Assembly (NCBI RefSeq): GCF_029227915.1
Contig: NC_079882.1
Span: 13,602,501-13,666,500, forward strand
DNA from: Hydractinia symbiolongicarpus
Taxonomy: Eukaryota; Cnidaria; Hydrozoa; Anthoathecata; Hydractiniidae
Direction: 5' to 3'
Length of the DNA stretch: 64,000 nt
This document shows, in pieces, positions 18,956 through 29,400 of the stretch. The notes beneath the pieces were generated by a model that saw nothing but the letters and a program-made list of their open reading frames with translations, searched no databases and was not told the DNA's origin. The stretch's first letter is position 1. Every line of letters starts with the position of its first letter. The position numbers and the translations under genes are program-made.

Positions 18956-19650
18956 TGAGCAAGTGCATGGTTATACCCATGAAAGAAACGTTTTTGTGAT
19001 AGTGATATTCATCCGTCAAAATGAAATTTAGATGATTCGTCGAGCTCTTCAAAGGTATATATACAGGATTATCAAAATCCCACGTCAGCATGTCTCCATA
19101 GTTATTTAACTCTTTGGTTGATAGGATGGCAATAATTTTAGATTTATCACCATTAAGGAGGCAATAATCTTCATCGAGTTGGTGGCAAGTGAGTCTCAGC
19201 CTCTGGTATACATCGGTCTTATAATAACTTATCGTGATCTCCCTCAGTGAACATTGACTTAGTATCAAAATTATACCCAATAAGATCCGTCAATGTTTTA
19301 TCAACTATAGCAACATATCCCTTACTTACTCTTAATTTACGGACTCCGTTCCTGAGTACGAAAAGTTTGATCCTTCCTCCCGCATGCTCGTTGACTATGG
19401 CAGCGAGATTCTCTATCCTATATAGACCTTTCTCGATCGTGATGAGGGTTTCAAAATCCCCGACGGTAAAATCTCCATCATTGGTTGATCCGGGCGTCGC
19501 TTTGTAAATCCTAATATCGTTCTTTTTTTCGAAAAGGTTCAACCACGTAGCGCGAATACTAATGGATTGTAGAGCTATTCTGGTGCCTTCACTCAGATAT
19601 TCATCAAAAATCGTAGGCTTCTCTATATTCGTAACATACAATTGCTTCAT
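18948..19650 (-). pseudogene. Polinton possible minor virion protein (copy 2)
   Basis: ATG at 19650 (MKQLYVTNIEKPTIFDEYL) lies inside the divergent palindrome. Frame 1 runs to about 19230 and frame 2 continues to 18948 with QRLRLTCHQLDEDYC and a tail NVSFMGITMHLLIE. About 235 residues in total if joined, beta-rich by eye. A role as penton or other minor capsid protein is inferred from size and from the absence of another candidate; the family was not recognised directly. One frameshift near 19230. Confidence 0.65.
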
Positions 19651-19675
19651 TGTTTCTTTTAAAAGAAACAATGAA
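19646..19675. promoter_or_regulatory. 30-bp perfect palindrome holding both divergent start codons
   Basis: The left half is TTCATTGTTTCTTTT; the right half is its exact complement. The minus-strand ATG (19650-19648) and plus-strand ATG (19671-19673) sit symmetrically within it, leaving only 20 bp between the two starts. It must hold or overlap both core promoters or 5' ends. Copy 1 keeps a shorter palindrome in the same place (6944-6957). Confidence 0.85.
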
Positions 19676-20776
19676 TATATATAGCTATAATCCTACAGCA
19701 AAATACAGACCAACAGAGGCGAGTGGCCTCTCAACGTAACTAACTTGGAGTATCAGGACCTCAACGTGTCTACGACTCAGCACATTTCCATGGCCTTCCC
19801 ACAGTTTACCAAGTCCCCCATCAAAGTTTCTACTAATCTGTTGAACGATCCCGTGAGTAATAATTGGGAAGGCCAAGCCTTGGACTATTGGAACATCCAG
19901 GTGAATTTTGCTTGTCATTGCGCGACAACGGCGTTGGGGATCTCTGCAAACACACGAGCGGCTCTGTACCCCTCGTTAACTCGATATTTAAATTTCATAT
20001 CTATTACCACATGAGAGTATTCTCGCGAGAATGAAGGTACCCATGCCATACGAAGGAGGCTTTTCCCAGTATGATAACCCCTATTCCACCTCGGGATATG
20101 CGCGAGTATGTCGCGAGTACGGTGCGGATCCCAACGCTTTGTACAAGTTCAAAGCAGTCATGTCGTCACTCACCAATGGCCGTTGGTGGCCACAGGTTGA
20201 TAGGGATTGGGCCAAATTCATCATACCAACCTCCCAGGGTCTGACATCGGAGGGCCTGACGAAGCTTAGCGAAAGTATACGCGTTTACGAAATCTTGCTA
20301 CTAGGATCCCAAGCGAGTGCCAAGGCCTCAATCCTAGGCTTTAATGCCGATAACTTCACGGCTAGACAGATCCTCCTGCAAAAATTCGAGGCCATGGTTC
20401 AACGCGACGAGAACGTAGGTCAAGACATCACCGAGTTTCAAAAGGTGCTCCAGTATTCACGGACTCCAGTAAACTTCACCGTGATGTCCAGCGTGTATAT
20501 GCTTCCCTCCAACATGGAACTACGCATTGGAAAGATTGTGGGATATAACAACAACGTTCTAATCGCGCCCTCTAACATAGGTGTAGGGTAGGTGTAGAGC
20601 TAGACCTGAATACCAAAGCTGTCAAGCATGAGGCATCCTTCACCACACCTCCGAGGCAACATATAAAGAAAACCACGCCTGATACCAAGGAAGCTCGTGT
20701 TCACGAGGATACCAAAGCCACGCTGGTTACGGTCGGAGTAGGATTTATCCTTGCCATTATATGGATGAAGAAATAG
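19671..20776 (+). pseudogene. Polinton C-terminally anchored conserved protein (copy 2)
   Basis: ATG 19671 (MNIYSYNPTAKYRPTEASG) then stops and shifts; similarity goes on at 19745-20014, 20031-20591 and to TAG at about 20776. Conserved blocks are DYWNIQVNFACHCATTALGI, NPYSTSGYARVCREYGAD, SLTNGRWWPQVDRD, TSEGLTKLSESIRVYEILLL, ARQILLQKFEAM and MLPSNMELRIGKIVGYNNNV. A hydrophobic C-terminal helix (LVTVGVGFILAIIW) is followed by a short basic end. I have seen this domain pattern in other cnidarian Polinton contexts but know of no assigned function. At least three frame breaks. Confidence 0.75.
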
Positions 20777-20805
20777 GTCTGGTATGTTTTTTCAAAATAC
20801 TAGAT

Positions 20806-21573
20806 TTTATTACCTACGTAAGCCACCACGATACCTACACCACCTGCTATGGCTATGTACAAGTGCCTCGCTACGAATTCCACGACTTTGGAGGCTACCC
20901 TGAAAAATAATGAGACCACGCTTCCAATGATTCCTGGGAGGGCAGCTCCCGCTTTGCCTGCCAAATATTAAAAAAATTTCCCGAGTCTCTCCAATTGTTT
21001 TTGCACAAACCCCTTGGTACCACTTCCTCCAGTACCTGCTGCTTCCCCACTACCTCCTGTGAGTGCTAGGACCAGGGTCGACACGAGCAAGCCAATGGCA
21101 CTCACGATGCTCGCTATAGTTATCCCCTGCTCTTTGAATAGAATGCTGAGCTTTTCTCGTAATAATACATCATCTCCAGCTATCTTCATCAAAGTATCTT
21201 TGATATTTTTCAGTTGGTTGTGGATACTAGAGGATAGTAAACCATGGGCTTCTAGAATAGCCTGTTTTTCATTCCTTAGCCGTTCCAGGTCCTCCTTAGC
21301 ATTCATGAGATCTTTATCCCAGATAGCCACCTGTTCCTCGGATGCTCCAGGTGTGGCCTTCTTGCTCTCGAGCCTTTTAATCTCTGCTTCTTTATCTCTG
21401 ATTTGAGAATCATACAGTATTATTTTGGCTTTTAGCATCTTCAGGTTACCACTGAGAGTCTGAAGCTCGTGGTTAAACCCCCTTCTTTCACGTTTGTCTA
21501 AGGCTTCTGTAAATGAAATATCCTCCATGAGGCTCTTCGTGTCATCTATTACGTTCTCGAGTAGCGGTAACAT
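20806..21573 (-). pseudogene. Polinton coiled-coil/membrane protein (copy 2)
   Basis: ATG 21573 (MLPLLENVIDDTKSLMEDIS). Residues about 25-130 form a long coiled coil (EAEIKRLESKK, LMNAKEDLERLRNEKQAI), then a hydrophobic segment TIASIVSAIGLLVSTLVLAL, a Gly/Ser/Thr linker, QKQLERLGKFF, a single in-frame stop near 20968, and a hydrophobic C-terminal domain (YLAGKAGAALPGIIG...). It corresponds to 5448-5737 of copy 1. Membrane association is predicted; a role in virion or membrane assembly is conceivable but unproven. Confidence 0.75.
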
Positions 21574-21592
21574 TTCGATGTCATCAGCCTTT

Positions 21593-22036
21593 TCATTGAC
21601 ATGCTAGTTGCTGAGCCATTGCTTTGCCTTTGTTTGGTGTTGTGGCATTGGTAAACCCTATGACCCACAAGCGCCTTACACCCAACACCGTCCGTAGCAC
21701 TCCAACTGTTTTTAATGTACCGTCCTTATTTGTAAGCGTTATATCCTTGTCTATACCTTTATAGATGAGCTGATTACCTTGTAGTTCGAACTTGTCGTAG
21801 TGTCTCGCACTCGGCTCTCCCAGCTCCCCACTAAGAGCTTCGTAGAGGCTATCAACTTTTGAATTTTGTAGCTCCCGTCTTGCCGTGAGAGTGTCACCTC
21901 GTGAAGGTGTTGCGGGCGTAGTGCTTGTATCAGGAATATCCTTGGGTCGAAGGATCTCGCTCTCGCTACTAAACTCCTCAGACTCCTGTATATCTTGCTC
22001 TTCTGTAAAGTCCTCTTCATATCTAGGATTATCCAT
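21593..22036 (-). CDS. Polinton accessory protein, acidic N-terminus
   Basis: 147 codons, ATG 22036 (MDNPRYEEDFTEEQDIQESE). The first 55 residues are acidic and Ser/Thr-rich (likely disordered); the rest is a small globular region with DKFELQGNQLIYKGIDKDI and GVLRTVLGVRRLWVIGF. The stop lies 20 bases upstream of the coiled-coil gene start. The gene is divergent from the capsid gene, with 38 bp between starts. No family recognised. The frame is intact. Confidence 0.65.
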   Translation of the reverse strand: MDNPRYEEDFTEEQDIQESEEFSSESEILRPKDIPDTSTTPATPSRGDTLTARRELQNSKVDSLYEALSGELGEPSARHYDKFELQGNQLIYKGIDKDITLTNKDGTLKTVGVLRTVLGVRRLWVIGFTNATTPNKGKAMAQQLACQ

Positions 22037-22074
22037 AGTTTATTTTAACCCATGCACCGCTATAAATAAAAAGA

Positions 22075-23238
22075 ATGTCTGTTTTTGGAAAATTAGACCC
22101 TTACAAGCAAATCAAGACTATGCTCGGCATCAAAGGCAAGAGGCAAAGGGTTAAGATAAGCCACGTGCCTTCAACCATTGGTGCCAATGAAGATTTGTAT
22201 GTGGATCTTCCTAATATGGGGAGAGACGATGTAATTTTTCCTGGATCAATAAAGTTGTTGTTCGATTTGGAATTGACTGGTAGCAATACCAAGCGTACTA
22301 TAGTTTCAAATATAGGCAAGGCCCTGGTACAGAGCTTACGGGTTACGCTGAACGGAAATGAAATACAAAACATACAAGATTACAACGTGCTCGCAGTGTA
22401 CCGTGATCTCTGGATTTCAAAATTTGATAGGGACAATAACCTAATTCTAGAAGGTATCAATCCAAACGATGGGACCATAAGATCTCTACAGGTAACAGCC
22501 AGCGATCATGTTAGAAATGATGAAGAGAAGGCCATAGTCGCAGCCTACGGAAACACATTTTGTATTCCTATCGGCAAGATGTTCGAGTTAACGAGGGATC
22601 TCCCGTTTTAGTTTGTCATCCATTTCGCGCCATACTGTGACGTGATAAAGGACTTAGGTACCCTAGCTTCAGGGTCTACGGCTGCGAAGGCAGCTGATTC
22701 CTCCTACAAGATCAGCAATATCTCGCTAGAATTCGACAAGGTTGTAAACGAGGAGCTCGCCAATGCAATGATGTCAAGGTATTCCAGGCTTGCTCTACCA
22801 TACGAACGTATACTATATAAGGAAAAATTCTATAACCCAAAGATCGAGAAAATCTCTATTACTATTGAAGGTTCACCTAATAAATTGTATTCCCACGCTA
22901 TGGTGCCGGAGGACCACCTAGAGCAAGTAGCGGGGCTCTTCGGATCCCATGATTCTATCGTGACTGTTGGACAGTTCTTTACCGAGAGGTATGGGCTCTT
23001 TGTCGACTTTCGTAGCAGTCCGGATCACAGCCCACATGGGAGTGGAAGACCACTACAAAGACTTAGTGATGGCATAACCCTCCACATTACAAAGAAGGCC
23101 GACGGTACGGGGGACATAAAATGCTATGTTTACTTACTCCAAGGTGCTCAGTTGAATATTTTGGATGGGAGGTTCCACAGTGTAGATATTAAGAGCATTA
23201 AAAATTGTTTTTGTAGGCCTTTGGTCTACAAAATAAAG
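22075..23238 (+). pseudogene. MCP: Polinton major capsid protein (double jelly-roll)
   Basis: ATG 22075 (MSVFGKLDPYKQIKTMLGIK). Blocks typical of the Polinton capsid family long annotated in animals as F54H12.2-like are present: VPSTIGANEDLYVDLPNM, GKALVQSLRVTLNGNEIQ, then YSRLALPYERILYKEKFYNP and GQFFTERYGLFVDFRS. An in-frame TAG at 22609-22611 follows DLPF and interrupts the middle. The expected capsid end is near 23190, but the frame runs on through a short Cys/Lys-rich linker into the next gene at 23239, so its stop codon seems lost. The double jelly-roll fold builds icosahedral capsids in related viruses. Dead in this copy. Confidence 0.85.
23209..23233. terminator. Stem-loop after the capsid gene
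   Basis: TTTTGTAGGCC - TTT - GGTCTACAAAA (one mismatch), between the end of capsid similarity and the ATG of the next gene (23239). Its flanks TTTTGT/ACAAAA match those of the stem-loops at 18252 and 24667. Confidence 0.65.
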
Positions 23239-23637
23239 ATGGCAAGTCTCGCGATTATGGCTGGTGGGGCGCTTATTAATTCCCTTGCATTTAGTGGTAG
23301 TTACTATTTGTTCAGTAAACTCAGTGGGCACGGCGAAGAAGAAATAAAACATCATGACGAAGCAGTTGAAAAGCTTGAAGCAGCATAGGCTGCCTGGGTA
23401 AGGCAAAGACAAGCTCGCAATGATTGGTATAACCGACGGCGGGAGAAACAGCGGGAGGTGGGGCAGAGTTTGAAAGAATTAGATGAAGGAATGAGAGAAT
23501 ACTTCATCGCCACAATTGAGAAGGCCCCTAAGCTCTCCGATATTTATGTCCCATCGAAGCCTCAACAAGACCGGGACCTGACGTTCATTCTCGGTTCCTT
23601 GGCTCTTTTAGGGTTCGTAGCGTACAAATGGGCGTAA
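23239..23637 (+). pseudogene. Polinton small membrane protein downstream of MCP
   Basis: ATG 23239 (MASLAIMAGGALINSLAFSG) gives an N-terminal hydrophobic segment, then a charged helix with an in-frame TAG at 23386-23388, then KELDEGMREYF, KLSDIYVPSKPQQDRDL, a second hydrophobic helix TFILGSLALLGFVAYKWA and stop TAA. About 132 codons. It follows the capsid gene directly and is probably co-expressed with it. A structural membrane protein of the virion is a reasonable guess. One stop interrupts it. Confidence 0.7.
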
Positions 23638-23664
23638 GGAACATTTTTGATATGTATAATAAAC

Positions 23665-24661
23665 ATGTCAAAAGCACATATTGTTACCGAGAAGGAAACT
23701 GAAAAACTAAGTCATATATATTACCAGCTCGAACATCTCTGGACTGGACGAAAAGCCATCAAATTACTCGTTGAAAAATCTAGTCTCTCAAAAAAGAAAG
23801 TCATACACTGGCTATCTCATCAACTCCTGTGGCTCAGACATATCAAGGGTTCGAAAAAGATCAATTACCCGCATTTCACAGTTACAAAGCCGAACGAAAT
23901 GCACCAATTCGACTTACTCTATATGCCTCATGACAAGCTGTATTCAAACACGTACAAGTATATACTCACGGGTATTGACGTTGCCTCGAGGTGAAAAGTG
24001 GCTCGGCCTCTGAGAACGAAGAAAGCCAGTGAGGTCGCCGAGATGCTCAAGGATATCTATAAAGCCGGCCCCCTCCGCTATCCGAAGACTTTCCAATGCG
24101 ACAACAGTAGTGAGTTCAAATCATACGTGACAAAGCTGTTAGAATCCAAAGATGTGGAAATCAAGCGGGCAACTACCAAATACCATCATACTACCATCAT
24201 ACTTTCACGGCATAATGCCAGCGGAAAGACTCTTCAAGCCTCAAGATGCACAGGATCTGGTCAGTGACGAACAGAGTACCACCTGGGTGAAACACTTATA
24301 CAATATCGTGAAAACCATGAACAATAGTAAGACGGCTATGATATCTATAAAGCTGAGCAAGACTATAAAGCTCGAGGAGGTTCTACTTGCAAAAAATGAG
24401 CAGCACCAGGAGGAAAAGCCTCTACCACAAGAGGGGCTCTATTTGTACTTGCTACAACCTGGGGAAGAGCACGGTGATGTAAAACGACGCGCGACTGATG
24501 CCTATTGGAGCAAAAAGACGTACAGGCTGAACCGTATCGTAACTGGTACACGCCTCCTATACTATCTCGATGGAGATCCTGATAGAATTTTTGTGGCTGA
24601 AGAGTTGATGGTAGTACCAGAGGAGGTGGTTCTACCTCCCGAGCATGTAAAAGAATGGTAA
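23665..24661 (+). pseudogene. INT: Polinton retroviral-type integrase
   Basis: ATG 23665 (MSKAHIVTEKETEKLSHIYY). The integrase core has HQFDLLYMPHD (first Asp), GIDVASR followed by in-frame TGA 23992-23994, then KVARPLRTKKASEVAEML and FQCDNSSEFKS (second Asp). The region that should carry the catalytic Glu (about 24190) is frameshifted. The C-terminal part is readable: LFKPQDAQDL, EEKPLPQEGLYLYLL, KRRATDAYWSKKTYRLNRIV, and it ends KEW with TAA. The enzyme inserts the element and creates the short target duplication. Defective here by one stop and one frameshift. Confidence 0.88.
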
Positions 24662-24666
24662 ATGAT

Positions 24667-24692
24667 TTTTGTGGCTCATAAGAGCTACAAAA
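24667..24692. terminator. Stem-loop between convergent integrase and P-loop genes
   Basis: TTTTGTGGCTC - ATAA - GAGCTACAAAA, 11-bp arms with one mismatch, starting 5 bases after the integrase stop and 10 bases before the end of the minus-strand gene (24703). Confidence 0.7.
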
Positions 24693-24702
24693 CCACGCGC
24701 CT

Positions 24703-25259
24703 CTAATCCTGTAGTGCCGGATCACCCAGGTCATAGAGATCTTCTCGAGTAAGATCAATAAGCCTGAAATGGCATATGTAGCGCTCCATATGTCCTTCCT
24801 CTTCAAACCGATTAAACGCATGCATGTCATTTGCATTATTAATAACAACGATTTCTTCAGACTCAGGATATTGAAGCCTGATCCATCGTCTTTTCTTTAA
24901 AATACCACGGAGTTGAACGCGGGCGCAGTAATACGGAAGATGGTGGTACTTATCGTCGTCAGGAGTATTATGTTTCGAAATATCATGATTACATTATCCT
25001 TGCTCACATCATTAGCATGTGGTACGTATCTCTGACGAAGTCCCGCAATTTCCAATGTTCCTAGATCGAGCTGCTTCTCTCTTTCATGGAGGTCTTCCTC
25101 AAGGTTTGCTATAGTTATGTCCCTATCCTTCAGGTCATCGATGAGTATTGCTAGAGCTTGGTGATGCTCTTCGATTGTTTCTTGTAATTCTTGCGTTTTG
25201 CCACAGCTTGTGGGACCTGTAAATATCGCTGTATGGGGTTGTAATACAATATCTAGCAT
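24703..25259 (-). pseudogene. P-loop protein at the packaging-ATPase position, rearranged
   Basis: ATG 25259 (MLDIVLQPHTAIFTGPTSCG, then KT) gives a clear Walker A. What follows is unexpected: a coiled coil (EDLHEREKQLDL, about residues 25-75), then a frame break near 24990-24900 and a second segment ILKKRRWIRLQYPESEEIVV and RYICHFRLIDLTREDLYD up to stop 24703. I see no Walker B or the beta-strand expected after Walker A in FtsK/HerA-type Polinton ATPases. Most likely the ATPase core was deleted and its head joined to a neighbouring gene, or this is a different P-loop protein. Confidence 0.6.
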
Positions 25260-25305
25260 TTATTCTTCATGTATACCACGTGGTATGCACGAAATTTGCA
25301 TATGC

Positions 25306-25557
25306 TTACTTAGGCTTTGGGACTATACTCGCAGGCAACCACCCTCTCCTCACTGCCATCTCGCGGCTTCCTCGACAAGCTGTGAAATACGCAACCATCT
25401 TCATAACATCGCTGCCATCCAGCTTAGTACTAGGACTCGAGACCCCTAGGAATTTTTATCCAGCCATCGCGTAAGCGAAAGTAAAACCGAGGTCGACCAC
25501 GGTCTCATATATCATGTCGATTATCTCTTTCTGTTGGGGAGTAACATTCGAACTCAT
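25306..25557 (-). pseudogene. Polinton small conserved protein
   Basis: ATG 25557 (MSSNVTPQQKEIIDMIYETV), then VDLGFTFAYAMAG and an in-frame TAA at 25456-25458, then KFLGVSSPSTKLDGSDVMKM and stop 25306. 84 codons including the stop. The open plus frame over the same place is less convincing because the minus frame fits the direction and tight spacing of its neighbours. Hydrophobic N-terminal half, possibly membrane associated. Function unknown. Confidence 0.55.
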
Positions 25558-25571
25558 ACTTTATTATAGGC

Positions 25572-26352
25572 CTATCTCATACGAAAAATATCAATATCTG
25601 CCTTAGGCTCCTGCCTCGCGATTGGTTGATGAACCGCTGGTGGAGACTGCTGAGTACTCGCGGATTTTTTACGAGTAAAATATAGGACACCTCCAATACA
25701 TGCGAGGATAATAAGGCTTCCACCAATGTATACTTTACTGCCCATGGACTTGGAGGTACCTGCTGCAGGTTCTTGACCATCCTGCGAAGTACTTCTACCC
25801 ATGTTCTTCTGCAAGTCGGCCTTGTTCTTGCGATTTCATTCAGCAAGTCGTTTTCCGGCTGCAACACGACCTTCATTCTTCATCGGTTCCTCCGATTCGG
25901 GAAAACCCTGTTTAGACAATTTTGTATGATTTATCGTGTGCGCCGCAACGAGCAAAGGCGCGAGGAGTTTATCAAATGCTGTGTAAACGAGAACTCCAAG
26001 ATCGGTCATAGATTCTTTGATTATCAAATCATTTTCTAGATCCTTACGGAGAGCATCGACATCATCGATGGGTACAAAATTGCTTATGGTTTTGCTATAT
26101 AACTCAATCGCGTGAGTGCTGATGGCTTGAGCTGTCGTTTCTCCTTTTTCCTGCAGCTCTCGTTGGATGTACTCAGCATGAATTTTATCGATTGTTTCAT
26201 CTGATGCCAGGAAACCTTCGCTACATTTTTTCGGTAAAAGATGTGGCTTGGTCTTTCGTATATCCTTGAGAATCTGACGGTTATCTATTTTTTGTTCAAC
26301 AGCCTCTGCTGGTGTATCTACAACATCACAAAATTTCAGATAGTTCAGACAT
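25572..26352 (-). pseudogene. Polinton conserved protein with C-terminal membrane anchor
   Basis: ATG 26352 (MSELSEIL) hits a stop at once, but the main frame opens two bases over and runs with KIDNRQILKDIRKTKPHLLP, CSEGFLASDETIDKIHAEYI, SMTDLGVLVYTAFDKLLAPL and VAAHTINH. A second break near 25836 leads to frame 25814-25572 with a membrane helix VYIGGSLIILACIGGVLYF and RKK. About 260 residues in total. No named family. It overlaps the preceding small membrane ORF at its start. Confidence 0.65.
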
Positions 26353-26439
26353 CTTTATTAGTACTCGTTTATATTTCAAATAACCGAAGATGATTAAAAT
26401 ATATGGAAGCAATATAGCGATTAATAGCAATAACTCCAT
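26326..26439 (-). CDS. 37-residue single-pass membrane peptide
   Basis: ATG 26439 lies one base after the PolB stop (26441-26443). The product starts MELLLLIAILLPYILIIFGY and continues LKYKR, a membrane helix with positive-inside end. Its end overlaps the start of the next gene. Too short for usual gene finders. Role unknown; small membrane proteins are common in capsid-bearing elements. Confidence 0.5.
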   Translation of the reverse strand: MELLLLIAILLPYILIIFGYLKYKRVLIKMSELSEIL

Positions 26440-26440
26440 T

Positions 26441-29400
26441 TTATTTCTTCAACCGATAATGACCCCGGGCAAGCGTTGTTATTTGATCCGCCTGAACGAT
26501 CCTTTTGTCATCAGCTCTATTTAACGCGATCTTTGTGACTTCCTGCGTCTATATATTATGTCCCTTATTCTGTATACACTTTCAGGTTTTGTTTACATTG
26601 AAACCTTCTTCCAAACATCGCTGGTAGTCCTCGAAGGTTATACATTTCTTGGTGACAGCTTTTTTTACACCCTTGGCTTTGCGATCACCACCGTCTTTCG
26701 TGAGACTCTTGTGTGCGTAGGCTTTCGGTCTGAAAGTTATAAAGGATGTCATTATCTTACCGCCTAATTTGTCTTTCATCAAGCCCACGACTTTCTTGTT
26801 TTTCCCGATGGGCAGGGGGCTTTTGTCATCTTTGCTATAGGCACTAGTGTCAAAACGTGTTTCCACATCATCGGCAACATCCCGATAGAAATCCTCTGTT
26901 TTATGTGGTAAATGAGACTTTCCGTATCCATATAGCACAGCTGTATTTTACTACCATATTTTGGCTGCATATAGTCGTAGTGGAACTCGTACATGACGGT
27001 TTTTGACTGATCTAAAATAGCTTAACCAATATAGACGGGCTTGTTCATCTTAATACCCGTCCTACCCATCTCAATACCCATCAAATTTTTACTGAAGCAA
27101 ATACCGCTTTTAAAGTTTGTTTGCATGGTAAGCTTTGTATATGTGATTTCATTGGTTACTAGCTTGATGTTGCGATGATTCCGAATATTCTTCATGGTCT
27201 TGTCGAACACGCTCACGTTCATCAGTTTATAAAAAAGTCCTTTTCAAAATCATTTTTGGCGGCCGTTCTCAACTTGGTGTTGTGATCTATATAGTCCCGG
27301 AGCCGGCACTATGTTGAAATTGGATAGCGCGGTGAAACTTCTTAAGCTCGAGCCCTTGCTTTAGGGCTTGGTGAAGAGCTCCGATATGTGCCACATATTT
27401 CCGTTTATTCTCAAGATTTGGTATAAGCTTTTCAATTCTGTGAATCGTCCTACGCTCCGGTAGGAAGAAGAGCTCATTATGTTTATCGTGGAGCTCCTTT
27501 GGGTAGTTGATATCAACCTCCAAGATGTATCCATGCTTGTTGTCAGCGACGAGCTTATCTATCTTCTTTTCATCGATTACCTCTAAATTTGATATCCATT
27601 TGAATCCATTAGTTGGCAGATTTTGACGCATAGCCCAACCGTATAGGTTGTTGGCATCGAGGTACTGCAAGTATGACGACTCCTTATCGGGGTCGTATTG
27701 GTCCCCCCATATATTTGTTATTCGCCTTGGCATATCGGTGTACAGCTTGGGTTATACCACCTCGTATTCCTTCTTCGAAGAGGAGCAACATATCCGAATC
27801 AGTTAAAAGTTTGAGCCTTACACCCGTGTATTTGAGTGCTGCCTTCCAAGCTAAGCCGTGTGCGGAATTAAAATGGGCGGGATCAAGCCCATAGTTAGCA
27901 TGGCACACTCCTCGAAAGTTTTGGAATATATCGGTTAGTAGTAAAACATCAGTCACTAAGTACGCATCATGATAGTCTCCCATGGTAGTTTCATCATCTT
28001 TTGTATTGATGACGTTCCACACTTTTTGAGCGTGCTCGTATTCTTCATCGCTAATCCCCTTCATGTTCAACTTGCTTTAGAAAGCCTCCTTTGGAGGTAG
28101 CTCAGTTTCCTCGAATCTTTGCGAATCTATTATATACTCGTATGGATAAATTTCTTTGCGTCGCATGAGCTTAAAGGTGTCCTCCTCAATGAAATACCAA
28201 CGGAATTTTTGCACTGTTCATCATCGAGGTTGCTTGCCAATTTTTCTAATGATGATGACATGAATCGACAACTATCGATGAATCGTATTTCAATCTTTTT
28301 ATACGTTTTACCATCACCATACCCCATACCTGCGATTGGGATCTTGATCTTCACATTAAAGGAGATATACTTTTCAGTGTTTTCAGCGATGCAACCAATA
28401 TCCTGGGTGTCATATTTTTCATCTAATTCACGAATGAATAAGTGCGCATCACAGCCACTTCAATTGTGGAACATTACGGGTACGTGATTAGGTATCCTAT
28501 ACTTAAGATGGCAGGTGTTGTGTGCTGCTCCTCGATACAACCCTGTATGGTGACAATGATCCCTTACCTTGTGATTTTCATCGCTGAACGACTTCATACA
28601 TATGTGGCATGTTTCAGCAGCGTCGTGTTCCCTTTTCTGATCCTCCGTTAATGGTATTATAGGCTTCTGTGGGAAGATAGTGTAGAGCCGCTTTACCTCA
28701 TCCTCCAGGTGGTTGACAAATCGGGTTACACAGTCATCGTCCCTATATACTGTTAACCGGTCCGGCACTTCTCCATATGCAAAAGTGGAGTATGTGGCCC
28801 AGCCGCATGGTTCATGTTTTTTAAGCGTCTTAGTTTTTGTATCCCTAGCATTCTCTTTCATAGGTATCAACAAGCTTTCAAATTCCGCATAGATTAGGAA
28901 TGGGACCTTGAATTGCTGATGACCATCTTGATAGTAAAGCCATTTTTCCTTCTCGCTGGGCATCGTAATCTTTACCGCTTCATTATCTTTGCAGTAGCTA
29001 TAGTGGTTATCCTGAGATTATATCGTTTGGAACCCCTGCAAGCAGCTAAGGCAAAAATGCATTTTGCCGTGGTTTTTTGATATCTTACTTCCTAGTAGTC
29101 TTGATAGATTTTTGATGGATACGTAATGGTTCCTCTTCTCATCAGTAAGTAGTAGCAGATTAACCTGAGTATCCCTTTCGTTAAATGCCGATCGCCGTAA
29201 GATATTAAAATTTTTACCTGTTACATACAGAACGTTCACAGCAATGTCGGGATTGTTCCGTTCAAATTTTGCAATGTCCTTGATACTAGTAGGAAACTCG
29301 AGCCCCTGCCAGTTGTATCTATCTATACAAGGCCGGAGCTTGCTGATTCTTTGAGGATCTTTTACTATATTCTCATGATGCAAGGCGGCTACTATAGCCC

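Noticed and set aside
21014-21406. Plus-strand 130-codon ORF
   Set aside because: Antisense of the coiled-coil gene 20806-21573, which is conserved in copy 1.
25280-25474. Plus-strand 64-codon ORF in the Polinton
   Set aside because: Antisense to the minus-strand small protein 25306-25557, which fits the operon direction better despite one internal stop.
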